Assembly (NCBI RefSeq): GCF_003402235.1
Contig: NZ_QEWO01000009.1
Span: 41,371 to 105,370, forward strand
Length of the DNA: 64,000 nt
Direction: 5' to 3'
Source: Parahaliea mediterranea
Lineage (GTDB): Bacteria; Pseudomonadota; Gammaproteobacteria; Pseudomonadales; Halieaceae
Shown: positions 8,298 to 16,978 of the stretch, piece by piece
Numbering within the stretch: the stretch's first letter is position 1
Layout: each line of letters opens with the position of its first letter
Position numbers and translations under genes: made by a program
Notes under the pieces: generated by a model
Database searches by the model: none
What the model was told of the DNA's origin: nothing
What the model saw: the letters and a program-made list of their open reading frames with translations, nothing else

Positions 8298-8570
8298 ATG
8301 TCAACCAAACCCGGATACTGGACCAGCCTTCACGGCCTGGCAACGCTCACTCTTATTGGCGCCGCGCTCTATTTTCTCTTTGTGGAACACGGCGCCCATG
8401 TCCTTCCCTATCTTCCCTTCTTGATCATTCTGCTGTGCCCCTTGATGCATCTCTTTATGCACAAAGGCCATGGCGAAGGCCATCAGCATGGCAGGGAAAA
8501 CGAATCTGCGCAGGAAGCGTATCAACGCGGACTGCAGGATGGTCGAAAGGATCCGAGAGCACGTTCCTGA
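8298..8570 (+). CDS. DUF2933 small membrane protein
   Basis: The product is 90 residues: one or two hydrophobic segments (LATLTLIGAALYFLFVEHGAHVLPYLPFLIILLCPLMHLFMH), then the His/Gly-rich HKGHGEGHQHG and a charged tail. The helical HGAHVLPYLPFLIILLCPLMHLFMH core is characteristic of DUF2933 proteins, commonly found next to copper ATPases and the ICMT-like methyltransferase seen here. It starts 34 bases after the ATPase, behind AGGAGA. Function is unknown; the His/Cys/Met content suggests metal handling. Confidence 0.8.
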   Translation: MSTKPGYWTSLHGLATLTLIGAALYFLFVEHGAHVLPYLPFLIILLCPLMHLFMHKGHGEGHQHGRENESAQEAYQRGLQDGRKDPRARS

Positions 8571-8627
8571 ACGTGAACTTCGGACTCCCACTCAACAACG
8601 CAAGTAAATTTAAACCTGGAGATAGCC

Positions 8628-9062
8628 ATGAAAACACTTATCACAGCACTGACCCTAACCACCCTCATTTCAGCTCCGGCATTTTCCCAGGGCATGCACC
8701 AGCACGAGGGGATGAAAATGAACGACTCGATGCAAGCCCAAGAAGCGCAGACATCCGCCATGCACGCTCAAATGGAAAAGATGAAGTCGCTCATGGAACG
8801 CATCAAGTCTGAGCAGGATCCCCAGGCTCGGGAAAAATTGATGAAGGAACACATGGCCATTATGGAAGAAGGCATGCAATTGATGAACAAGGGAATGACA
8901 GATGACCCCAACGCGGATGCTATGAACTCGGAAAAACGCATGAACATGATGAGCGACCGCATGGACATGATGCAGCAGATGATGGAACAAATGATGGGTC
9001 AGATGATGGAGCAAAAAGGTATGGGCGGCCAGACTTCCGGGCAGGGCATGCCTCATATGTAG
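8628..9062 (+). CDS. Methionine/histidine-rich periplasmic protein
   Basis: 144 residues with a cleavable signal (MKTLITALTLTTLISAPAFSQG). The mature part is highly enriched in Met and mostly helical (MHQHEGMKMNDSM near the start, repeated MMxQMM near the end). Such Met-rich proteins bind Cu(I) in the periplasm and often accompany copper operons. It follows DUF2933 by 57 bases behind TGGAGA. No family assignment beyond composition is safe. Confidence 0.75.
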   Translation: MKTLITALTLTTLISAPAFSQGMHQHEGMKMNDSMQAQEAQTSAMHAQMEKMKSLMERIKSEQDPQAREKLMKEHMAIMEEGMQLMNKGMTDDPNADAMNSEKRMNMMSDRMDMMQQMMEQMMGQMMEQKGMGGQTSGQGMPHM

Positions 9063-9242
9063 GCGAACCTGATAGCCCCAGGCCACCGACTTAATGACAT
9101 CGCCAATGAACACAGATCACCACAACAGGAGAATCATGGAGGTGACGAAGCAGGTTTTATCAACGGGAAGTCCCTGTTCATCGCCTGTGGTTTTGACACG
9201 TTCGCGCTTCTACTTCTGGTACAGAAGCATAGGGCGCAGCTG

Positions 9243-9389
9243 ATGGGAATGTTGATCTACCTGATCCTGCGGCATCTGATGCTCTTGGCAATGCGCCGGG
9301 AGCAAAAGCGCTTGGATCGGCAATTCGGTGACCCATGGCGTCGGCACACCACTTTCACGACAGGCTTTTGGCCTGCGTGGCGCTTCTGA
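9243..9389 (+). pseudogene. Probable C-terminal remnant of an ICMT-like methyltransferase
   Basis: The frame ending at 9389 reads LRHLMLLAMRREQKRLDRQFGDPWRRHTT near its end. It resembles the closing helix of the methyltransferase at 5008-5628 (ARKEERQMLEQFGDEYRHY). The open frame extends upstream to about 9130 without a good start and lacks the RHPQY catalytic region. It is probably the tail of a decayed or deleted paralogue. A short genuine gene cannot be excluded. Confidence 0.35.
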
Positions 9390-9429
9390 AGTTGAAGGAT
9401 CGTTCATTCATGAACAGAGAGTCTATTCC

Positions 9430-10932
9430 ATGGAAACCCTGAAAGTGATTGACATTGGCATCAATACGCATCAGGAGCCTGTCATCTACATGCGCAGTGA
9501 CTGCCTTGTCTGCCGTGCTGAAGGGTTTGTCGCCAGCACCAGGGTGTCTGTGAATCACAATGGCAACACCACCATCGCCACCTTGAACGTAGTGGATGAT
9601 TCTGTACTAGCTCACGGGGAGGCGGGCCTGTCAAAAGTCGCCCTTAGCCGTCTGGACGTTGCCCCCGGACAAACCATCCGTGTTACCCATGCGCCGGTCG
9701 TTCGTTCCGTCGCCAGCGTACGGAAAAAAACCTTCGGCCACAAACTCAGTGGTGACGAACTCGCGGCCATCATCGAAGATATCAATGCCCATCGCTACAG
9801 CGACATTGAAATCGCCAGTTTTCTGAGTGTTTGCGCCGGCAACCGCCTGGATATTGATGAAATCATCGGCCTTACCAACGCCATGGTGGCTTGTGGACAG
9901 GTCCTGTCCTGGCCCGGGCATGACATGGTACTGGATAAGCACTGCATCGGCGGATTGCCGGGCAACAGAACCACACCACTTGTGGTGTCCGTCGTCAGCG
10001 CTGCTGGATTTCTGATGCCCAAGACGTCGTCCCGCGCCATTACCTCCCCGGCAGGCACTGCGGACACCATGGAGACACTGATGGACGTGGATCTGGCGTT
10101 GCCGGCAATCCGCCGGGTGGTGGCCCACGCAGGTGCCTGTCTCGCCTGGGGCGGTGCAGTCAATCTCAGCCCGGCAGATGACTTGTTGATTCGCATTGAA
10201 CGCGCCCTGGATCTCGACGGCGAAGGGCAAATGGTCGCATCCGTGTTGTCCAAGAAAATCGCCGCTGGCGCCACCCATGCCATTGTGGACATTCCGGTGG
10301 GAGAAACTGCAAAAACCCGTACTCTCAAGGACGCTGAACGGCTGTCGTCATTGTTTACCCAAGTGGGAGCGGAGTGTGGAATCCATATTCTCTGCGTGAT
10401 ATCCGATGGCCTGCAACCCGTGGGTCGGGGAATCGGACCTGCCGAAGAAGCAAGAGATGTTCTCGCGGTACTTCGTAATGAAACAGATGCTCCCCAGGAT
10501 CTGCGGGAGCGGGCATTGTTTCTGTCGGCCAAGCTGCTGATGTTGGCCAGGAATTGTGCGCTTGAGACGGCGCATGAGGAAGCCCGTACACTGCTCGACA
10601 ACGGTTCCGCGTGGCAACAATTTCAGCGCATTGCCACTGCCCAAGGCGGACTGAAAACGTTACCCGAAGCCAGATTCCAACATGAAGAGTATGCTGGTAA
10701 ACGCGGCATCATTGCCAGAATCGACAACAGGCAGCTGTCGCGCCTGGCGAAACTGGCTGGCGCGCCTTTTTCTCCCGCAGCCGGATTGCGGTTGCACGTC
10801 CAGCTGGGTAGCCAGGTGGAACCCACGTCGCCACTGTTCACTCTGTTTGCCGATAGCGGGGGCGAACGGGACTATGCCCTGGATTACTACCGGCACCAGG
10901 CGGCAATCTTTTCCATCGAGGAATCCCTATGA
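9430..10932 (+). CDS. Thymidine/AMP phosphorylase family protein
   Basis: I place the start at METLKVIDIG (9430), giving 500 residues, the usual length of the AMP-phosphorylase-like branch; classical DeoA is about 440. Visible family motifs are KKTFGHKLSGDELAAIIEDI, DKHCIGGLPGNR (phosphate site) and KTSSRAITSPAGTADTME. Members phosphorolyse a nucleoside or nucleoside monophosphate to a ribose (bis)phosphate plus base. Its stop overlaps the PRPP synthetase start (ATGA), so the two probably act on ribose 1,5-bisphosphate/PRPP metabolism together. The true substrate is not determinable here. Confidence 0.82.
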   Translation: METLKVIDIGINTHQEPVIYMRSDCLVCRAEGFVASTRVSVNHNGNTTIATLNVVDDSVLAHGEAGLSKVALSRLDVAPGQTIRVTHAPVVRSVASVRKKTFGHKLSGDELAAIIEDINAHRYSDIEIASFLSVCAGNRLDIDEIIGLTNAMVACGQVLSWPGHDMVLDKHCIGGLPGNRTTPLVVSVVSAAGFLMPKTSSRAITSPAGTADTMETLMDVDLALPAIRRVVAHAGACLAWGGAVNLSPADDLLIRIERALDLDGEGQMVASVLSKKIAAGATHAIVDIPVGETAKTRTLKDAERLSSLFTQVGAECGIHILCVISDGLQPVGRGIGPAEEARDVLAVLRNETDAPQDLRERALFLSAKLLMLARNCALETAHEEARTLLDNGSAWQQFQRIATAQGGLKTLPEARFQHEEYAGKRGIIARIDNRQLSRLAKLAGAPFSPAAGLRLHVQLGSQVEPTSPLFTLFADSGGERDYALDYYRHQAAIFSIEESL

Positions 10933-11855
10933 CTGTACCTGACATGTCACAGCAGCCGAACGCGCTGGCGTTTTCTCTGAATCTTCATCCCTTGGCCACT
11001 AGTCTCGAAGAGGCGATAGGTGCCGAATCGGGGCGTATTGAAAGTCGTTCCTTCCCCGATGGGGAGACCTATCTGAAAGTGCTGTCTTCCGTCCGCGGTC
11101 GTCCCTGCCTGATCGTTGAAGAACTCTCTCATCCCAATGCCAAGTATCTGCCGTTGGTCTTCCTCTCCGAGACGCTGCGTGAACTCGGCGCCGCTTCCGT
11201 GGGACTGGTGGCGCCTTACCTGAGTTACATGAGGCAGGATCGGAGGTTCGTCGACGGTGAAGCTGTCACCTCCCGTCTGTTCGCCCGCTCCCTATCCCGC
11301 CATTTCGATTGGCTGGTCACGGTGGATCCCCACCTGCATCGTTACCATGCTCTTGACGAGATATATTCGATTCCCAGCCAAGTGGTTCAGGGGGCGCCAG
11401 CGTTGTCAAGGTGGCTCAAAACCCAGGACCAGCTGTTGCTGGTCGGGCCGGACGAGGAAAGCCGCCAGTGGGTGTCGAAAATCGCCCACTACAGCGGGCA
11501 TCCCTATGTGGTCGCCGCCAAGGAGCGTCATGGCGACCGCAAGGTCAAAGTCATATTACAGCCTCTGGACGATTTCCACGGGAGAACGCCAATCATTATC
11601 GACGACGTCATCTCCAGCGGACAAACCATCCTGGAATGCATGAAAGCACTGCAATTCCAAGGCTTTCACAATATCCAGTGCGCGGCCGTTCATGGCATTT
11701 TTGCCGACGGCGCAGATGAAGCGCTCATGGTAGCCGGTGTTGAATCATTGATTACCACCAATACTATCCCCCATGCCTCCAACGCGGTTGATATAACAGC
11801 CTTGCTGGTAAAACCGGTGATGCAATTTCTGCGCAGCCTGGAGAAGACGACATGA
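10929..11855 (+). CDS. prs: Ribose-phosphate pyrophosphokinase (PRPP synthetase) paralogue
   Basis: A 308-residue type I phosphoribosyltransferase-fold protein with FPDGETYLKV near the N-terminus, PYLSYMRQDRRF (ATP/ribose-phosphate loop), VDPHLHRY and the PRPP loop IIIDDVISSGQT. It makes PRPP from ribose 5-phosphate and ATP. It is diverged from housekeeping Prs (DPHLH instead of DLH at the flexible region) and sits between a phosphorylase and a beta-CASP nuclease with ATGA overlaps on both sides. This looks like an accessory copy with a salvage or ribose-phosphate role. Confidence 0.85.
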   Translation: MTVPDMSQQPNALAFSLNLHPLATSLEEAIGAESGRIESRSFPDGETYLKVLSSVRGRPCLIVEELSHPNAKYLPLVFLSETLRELGAASVGLVAPYLSYMRQDRRFVDGEAVTSRLFARSLSRHFDWLVTVDPHLHRYHALDEIYSIPSQVVQGAPALSRWLKTQDQLLLVGPDEESRQWVSKIAHYSGHPYVVAAKERHGDRKVKVILQPLDDFHGRTPIIIDDVISSGQTILECMKALQFQGFHNIQCAAVHGIFADGADEALMVAGVESLITTNTIPHASNAVDITALLVKPVMQFLRSLEKTT

Positions 11856-13207
11856 AAATCACATTCCTGGGCGGAACCGAAACGGTTACTGGATCGAAAT
11901 TCCTGCTCGAAACCGTAAGCACGCGCGTCCTGATCGACTGCGGGCTTTTCCAGGGTTACAAGTGGCTGCGGGAACGTAACTGGCAAGCTCCGCCTGTGGA
12001 TATCGATACTCTCGATGGCATTATGTTGACCCACGCGCATCTGGATCATTCAGGCTACATACCCGTAATGTATCAACGAGGCTATAGGAGGCCGGTGTAT
12101 ACGCATCATGCGACCAAGGCCCTGTGTGAAATTCTGCTGGAGGACAGCGGCCACATTCAGGAAGAAGACGCCAAGTTCTTCAATCGGCACAAGCTTGGCA
12201 AACATGCTCACCCGGAACCGCTGTACGACAAAGCCACTGCCAAGGCGAGCCTGAGTCTGTTTCGATCGGTTGAATTTGGAGAGGTGGTCACAATTGGCGA
12301 TATCCACTTTCACTTGCAGCCCGCTGGCCACATTCTCGGCGCTGCCAGCATCATCGCGGAAAGCGGAGGCAAGGTCGTTGGCTTTTCCGGCGATGTAGGC
12401 CGACAGGACGATATTCTGATGCGTCCACCCGAACCCTTGCCCAGACTCGATATGCTATTGCTGGAATCCACCTATGGCAATCGGCGTCACGATCAGGAAA
12501 ATCCCGCTGAGCGACTCGCACACATTGTCAATCGGGTGGCCGCCAGCGGCGGTGTGTTGCTGATTCCCGCCTTTGCCGTGGGCAGAGCCCAGGCATTGCA
12601 ACATGCACTGACTGGCCTGATGGATTCCGGCAAGATTCCCCGGCTACCCATTTTTCTGGACAGTCCGATGGCTATCAATGTCTCGGACATCTATTGTCAC
12701 TATATCGATCAGCATCGCTTGCAAACCGAACAATGCATGCGCATGTGCGAGAACGTCGCCTATACCCGTTCCGTGGATGAATCAAAGGCCCTGGCTGGCA
12801 AGGCTTTTCCCCACATCATCATCGCCGGCAGCGGCATGGCGACAGGCGGGCGCATTCTGCACCATTTCAAGCGGCTGTTGAGCAATGCCAGAACGACCGT
12901 CTTGTTCAGCGGCTATCAGGCCGGGGGAACCCGGGGAGCCAAGATGCTCGAAGGTGCTGAGTCGGTGAAGATCCACGGGCAATGGATTCCGTTGCGCGCC
13001 AGGGTGGAGATGATACCGGCGCTGTCCGGCCATGCCGATTATGTGGAACTCACCCAGTGGTTGGGGGCTTCCGATTTATCCCCTTCCACCCCTATCAAGC
13101 TGATTCACGGAGACCCGGAGGCACTGGAAGGATTGCGAAACCATCTCCGTGCGCATACCGATTTTTCCGTCGATGTCGCCAGCTATCGATCAATCGTCAC
13201 TGTGTGA
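11852..13207 (+). CDS. MBL-fold beta-CASP ribonuclease (CPSF/YSH1-like)
   Basis: At 451 residues it has the metallo-beta-lactamase metal motif THAHLDHSG (near residue 58), later HILGA and SGDVGR, then a beta-CASP insert with SGMATGGRILHHFKRLL and the closing LSGHAD. These are the motifs of the CPSF-73-like RNA-processing branch of bacterial and archaeal MBL hydrolases. It overlaps the PRPP synthetase gene by ATGA. An RNase in a nucleotide-salvage operon could supply nucleotides to the phosphorylase; that link is inference. Confidence 0.85.
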   Translation: MKITFLGGTETVTGSKFLLETVSTRVLIDCGLFQGYKWLRERNWQAPPVDIDTLDGIMLTHAHLDHSGYIPVMYQRGYRRPVYTHHATKALCEILLEDSGHIQEEDAKFFNRHKLGKHAHPEPLYDKATAKASLSLFRSVEFGEVVTIGDIHFHLQPAGHILGAASIIAESGGKVVGFSGDVGRQDDILMRPPEPLPRLDMLLLESTYGNRRHDQENPAERLAHIVNRVAASGGVLLIPAFAVGRAQALQHALTGLMDSGKIPRLPIFLDSPMAINVSDIYCHYIDQHRLQTEQCMRMCENVAYTRSVDESKALAGKAFPHIIIAGSGMATGGRILHHFKRLLSNARTTVLFSGYQAGGTRGAKMLEGAESVKIHGQWIPLRARVEMIPALSGHADYVELTQWLGASDLSPSTPIKLIHGDPEALEGLRNHLRAHTDFSVDVASYRSIVTV

Positions 13208-13232
13208 TTCTAAGGAGCCTGATACCACTACT

Positions 13233-14708
13233 ATGAGAACAGACAAGAACAACATGGAGCCATCGCTGTTCGTCATTTTTGGCGCTACCGGCGATCTATC
13301 CAGGCGCAAACTCCTTCCTGCCTTGGCGCGTTTAGACGAGAGCAGTCAGCTTCACGAGCGCTTTAATATTCTTGCGGTTGGTCGCTATTGCCTGGATGAA
13401 AATGACTTTCGGGCAACGGTGCGCGATGCTCTTCAGGCGGCAGGAATCTCTGCCGAACGATCCCTGTCCTTCGTAGCGCGAATTCATTACCAACCCATCT
13501 TCGAAGGCAATGACGGTGACTATCAAGAGCTTGCCCAACGCCTGACCGAACTCGACAAACTATTCGACATCCCACATAACCATGCCTTTTATCTAGCGCT
13601 GCCACCGCAGGCTCTTTCATCTACGGTTGCAGGCCTCGCCGCCGCAAAGCTTAACCGCAACGGTCAGGGCTGGACGCGACTGGTGGTTGAAAAGCCGTTT
13701 GGCAGGGATTTTATTTCTGCCCGAGCACTGAACAAGCTTATCCATGAGCACTTCGATGAGAGTCAGATTTATCGCATCGATCACTATCTCGGCAAGACAA
13801 CAGTACAGAATCTGCTTGTTTTCCGTCTTGCCAACGCCTTTATCGAGTCATCGTGGAATCGCGACCGCATTGATGCCGTGCAGATCACGGTAGGAGAAGA
13901 GATCGGGGTCGATAGACGCGGCGAGTACTATAACTCCACAGGGGCGTTGCGGGATATGGTGCAGAACCATCTCACCCAGTTACTTACCCTGGTGGCCATG
14001 GATACACCCGCATCCTTTTCAGCCGATGCTATCCACAATGAAAAGATCAAGGTCCTTAACAGTATCAGACCCATTACCACTGCCAACGCGATACTTGGCC
14101 AGTACACCGCAGGCAAGATGCGAGGCAAGGCGATAAAGGGTTATCTGCAGGAAAGCGGCATTCCAGCCGACTCACAAACTGAAACATTCATTGCCCTCAA
14201 GCTATATATCGATTCATGGCGATGGCAGGGGGTACCGTTCTACCTGCGCACCGGGAAGCGAATGCCTCACAAGCTTTCCCAGATTGCCGTTCGCTTCCGC
14301 GAAGCTCCCATAAAGTTTTTTGAACAATATGGATGCGCTGGCGCCACCAGTAATGTCCTCATCATAAACTTGCAACCTGACGAGGGCTTCTCATTCTTTT
14401 TCTCCATCAAGCGTCCCGGAACGACCCTGGGCCTGGAGCGCATCCCCCTCCGTTTTCAGTACGCAGACCACTTCAATGGCGGCATTCCCGATTCCTACCA
14501 AGCGCTGCTTCTCGACATTCTCATCGGCGACCAGTCCCTCTTCGTCCATTGGAAAGAGGTTGAAGAATCGTGGCGAATATATACCCCAGTCATCGATCAC
14601 CCGCAGAAAGTGAACCTCTATCCAGCGGGCACATGGGGTCCCATGGAAGCGAATGTTTTTTCTATTTCTGAATGCGCTCTTGAGATGGGATGCAAGACAT
14701 GTGCGTAA
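13233..14708 (+). CDS. zwf: Glucose-6-phosphate 1-dehydrogenase
   Basis: With the start at MRTDKNNMEP (13233, behind TAAGGAGCC at slightly long spacing) the protein has 491 residues, normal for Zwf. An internal ATG at 13254 is an alternative. Motifs: VIFGATGDLSRRKLLPAL (dinucleotide fold), EKPFGRD and RIDHYLGKTTVQNLL (active site with the catalytic His). It oxidises glucose 6-phosphate to 6-phosphogluconolactone and reduces NADP+. It is followed by gnd, but the lactonase gene pgl is absent between them. Confidence 0.95.
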   Translation: MRTDKNNMEPSLFVIFGATGDLSRRKLLPALARLDESSQLHERFNILAVGRYCLDENDFRATVRDALQAAGISAERSLSFVARIHYQPIFEGNDGDYQELAQRLTELDKLFDIPHNHAFYLALPPQALSSTVAGLAAAKLNRNGQGWTRLVVEKPFGRDFISARALNKLIHEHFDESQIYRIDHYLGKTTVQNLLVFRLANAFIESSWNRDRIDAVQITVGEEIGVDRRGEYYNSTGALRDMVQNHLTQLLTLVAMDTPASFSADAIHNEKIKVLNSIRPITTANAILGQYTAGKMRGKAIKGYLQESGIPADSQTETFIALKLYIDSWRWQGVPFYLRTGKRMPHKLSQIAVRFREAPIKFFEQYGCAGATSNVLIINLQPDEGFSFFFSIKRPGTTLGLERIPLRFQYADHFNGGIPDSYQALLLDILIGDQSLFVHWKEVEESWRIYTPVIDHPQKVNLYPAGTWGPMEANVFSISECALEMGCKTCA

Positions 14709-14756
14709 TCGGAATTCCAGTGCTGAATGTGCCATTGTCCGATGTGGAGAGACACC

Positions 14757-16178
14757 ATGACTGAAAAAAAGGAATACGAGTTTGGCGTGATCGGAATGGC
14801 AGTGATGGGTCGAAATCTGGCCTTGAACATGACGGATCACGGAATCCGAGTGGCAGTGTACAACCGCAGCTCCGAACCTACCGAGACGGCGGTCAAACTA
14901 AGCGGCGGCAAGCTCCACGGCACCTCATCTCTCGTGGAGCTGGTGAGTTCATTGGGGCGACCGCGCAAAATCCTGTTGATGATTAAGGCAGGCGAGGCTA
15001 TCGATGCAGTCATGGAGCAACTGGCGCCGCTTCTGGATGCAGGCGATATTGTCATCGACGGTGGTAACTCCTGGTATGAAGACACCCGTCGCCGCGAAAA
15101 GAATTACCTCAGCGCCGGGATAAAGTTCTTTGGCGTGGGCGTATCCGGTGGCGTTGACGGCGCCAGACATGGACCCTCGCTAATGCCGGGCGGTGATCGC
15201 ACAGCGTACCAGGCACTCAAACCAGTCTTTGAGGCGATCGCCGCCAGAACCGAATCCGGTCCTTGCGTGACCTATGTCGGCCCTGACGGGGCCGGCCATT
15301 TTGTGAAGATGGTACATAACGGCATAGAGTATGCCGACATGCAATTCATTGCCGAGGCCTACCACTTACTCAAAGATGTGGCAGGCCTGAACCCCGATAA
15401 ACTGGAGGATGTTTTCAACGAGTGGAATTTGGGGCCGCTGGAATCATTCTTGATCGAAATCACGGCGAAGATATTCGCTGTTAAAGATCCCGAAAGTGGT
15501 GGGTATCTAGTAGATCAGATTCTGGATAGCGCTGAGCAAAAGGGAACCGGCCTTTGGACCGCCAGAGTGGCTCTGGAACAGGGCGTGGCCATTCCCAGCA
15601 TCATTGCCGCTATCGATGCCCGGGCGCTGTCCTCCCGAAAAGCGGAACGGGTTCGCGCCAGCAGATTGTTACCAGGCCCTAAACTCACAAGACACATGGG
15701 CGATACTCGAAAACTCATTCAGCAGATACATGATGCCCTCCTCGCTTCGAAAGTTGTCGCCTACGCCCAAGGCTTGTCCCTTATCGGTACGTTGTCATCG
15801 AGGAACGCCTGGGGTATCGATCTAGGTGAAATCGCCCGCATCTGGAAAGGCGGCTGTATCATCCGAGCCCGTCTCCTCGATCTCGTTACCCAGGCTTATG
15901 ATCGTGATAACGCACTTCCAAACCTCCTTCTGGACGCAGGAATTCGCGAGGTGATCGAGTCGCGGCAGGTGGCCTGGCGAGAGGTGGTATGCCTTGCACA
16001 AACTCATGGCATCCCCGTCCCGGCAATGGCCTCGGGACTCGCGTATTACGATAGCTATCGTTGCGCGGAGTTACCGCAGAATCTTATCCAGGCGCAGCGC
16101 GACGCCTTCGGCGCCCATACTTATAGACGCAAAGATGATGGCAGCGGCAAGGTAATTCATACGGAATGGCTGGACTAG
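14757..16178 (+). CDS. gnd: 6-phosphogluconate dehydrogenase, decarboxylating
   Basis: A 473-residue protein starting at MTEKKEYEFGVIGMAVMGRNLALNM. It has the NADP-binding GxAxMG fingerprint, the substrate motif GVSGGVDGARHGPSLMPGG, and KMVHNGIEYADMQ with the catalytic Lys. The length and SGGVDGAR-type motif fit the long NADP+-dependent class. It converts 6-phosphogluconate to ribulose 5-phosphate, CO2 and NADPH. Together with zwf it forms a mobile oxidative pentose-phosphate module that could feed the ribose-phosphate enzymes upstream. Confidence 0.94.
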   Translation: MTEKKEYEFGVIGMAVMGRNLALNMTDHGIRVAVYNRSSEPTETAVKLSGGKLHGTSSLVELVSSLGRPRKILLMIKAGEAIDAVMEQLAPLLDAGDIVIDGGNSWYEDTRRREKNYLSAGIKFFGVGVSGGVDGARHGPSLMPGGDRTAYQALKPVFEAIAARTESGPCVTYVGPDGAGHFVKMVHNGIEYADMQFIAEAYHLLKDVAGLNPDKLEDVFNEWNLGPLESFLIEITAKIFAVKDPESGGYLVDQILDSAEQKGTGLWTARVALEQGVAIPSIIAAIDARALSSRKAERVRASRLLPGPKLTRHMGDTRKLIQQIHDALLASKVVAYAQGLSLIGTLSSRNAWGIDLGEIARIWKGGCIIRARLLDLVTQAYDRDNALPNLLLDAGIREVIESRQVAWREVVCLAQTHGIPVPAMASGLAYYDSYRCAELPQNLIQAQRDAFGAHTYRRKDDGSGKVIHTEWLD

Positions 16179-16407
16179 AAATGTTGTGTTGGCGCGTTTT
16201 CAGCATACTAAGCATTGCGTTTGTCAATGCTCAGCACACAGGTCAGGTTTACCGCCGGGCTGAGCCAATTTATGAGTCGCACGGAGAATATGGAAGTCGA
16301 TATTCCCAGTTGATGGAGGTCATGCCTATGAGATAACCAGATCGCTCACGGTAGCAATTTTAAACCGTACCGAAACCATTAATTTACTGACACGTTGGAG
16401 AAAACCT

Positions 16408-16773
16408 ATGAAACCTTCAAATATTGCTTTTGCATTACTCTTCGCAGCAACGCTGGCCGCGCCTTTTCAATTGCACGCGCAAGCCACTGACGAGGCGCCC
16501 ATCATGGAGCTGTTGGACACCATGGCGGAAAAACCAGAGCAACACCAGGCCATTGCTGACTACTATCGAAAAATGGCTGCCGAGGCGAGGAACGAGGCCA
16601 GTCTGCATGAAAAAATGAAAGGGACCTATCGCCACAGCCATGCCAAGTTCAAGGGTCAGCCCGCCGGGCAGGCTACTGAACGGCATTGCAAGCGGGTGGT
16701 TGAGCTGCAACAGTCAATGGCTGAGGAATACGACGCCCTTGCCGAACTGCACGAGAGTGCCACCAAGCAGTAA
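16408..16773 (+). CDS. Small exported helical protein of unknown function
   Basis: 121 residues with a signal peptide (MKPSNIAFALLFAATLAAPFQLHAQA) behind TTGGAGAAAACC. The mature part is helical and charged (MAEKPEQHQAIADYYRKMAAEARNEA, then HRHSH-like and HCKR segments). The H/M-rich helical pattern resembles small periplasmic proteins of metal-stress islands, but no family is recognised. It stands alone between gnd and adhP with its own leader. Confidence 0.65.
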   Translation: MKPSNIAFALLFAATLAAPFQLHAQATDEAPIMELLDTMAEKPEQHQAIADYYRKMAAEARNEASLHEKMKGTYRHSHAKFKGQPAGQATERHCKRVVELQQSMAEEYDALAELHESATKQ

Positions 16774-16791
16774 TTTATCGTGACAACGGTA

Positions 16792-16828
16792 ACGCTTCTC
16801 TTCCTGGCCTGCGCCAGAGGAGAAGCGT
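16792..16828 (+). terminator. Imperfect GC stem-loop after the small exported protein
   Basis: ACGCTTCTC and GAGAAGCGT pair across a loop that contains a second short CCTGG/CCAG pairing, 20 bases after the stop at 16773. There is no clear T-run, so it may be a weak terminator or an mRNA-stabilising hairpin. Confidence 0.4.
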
Positions 16829-16978
16829 CTACCCACCATCACAACAGCCAGCTAATGAATGGAAGGCTGTGTGAGCTATAGATCATAGATTGAATCGGAT
16901 GTCAGCCATTTTCATGCCGCTCACGAATTATTCTTAGCCGTCAGCAGAAAGAGAGTTTCTATCGAGAGGAGACAGACC

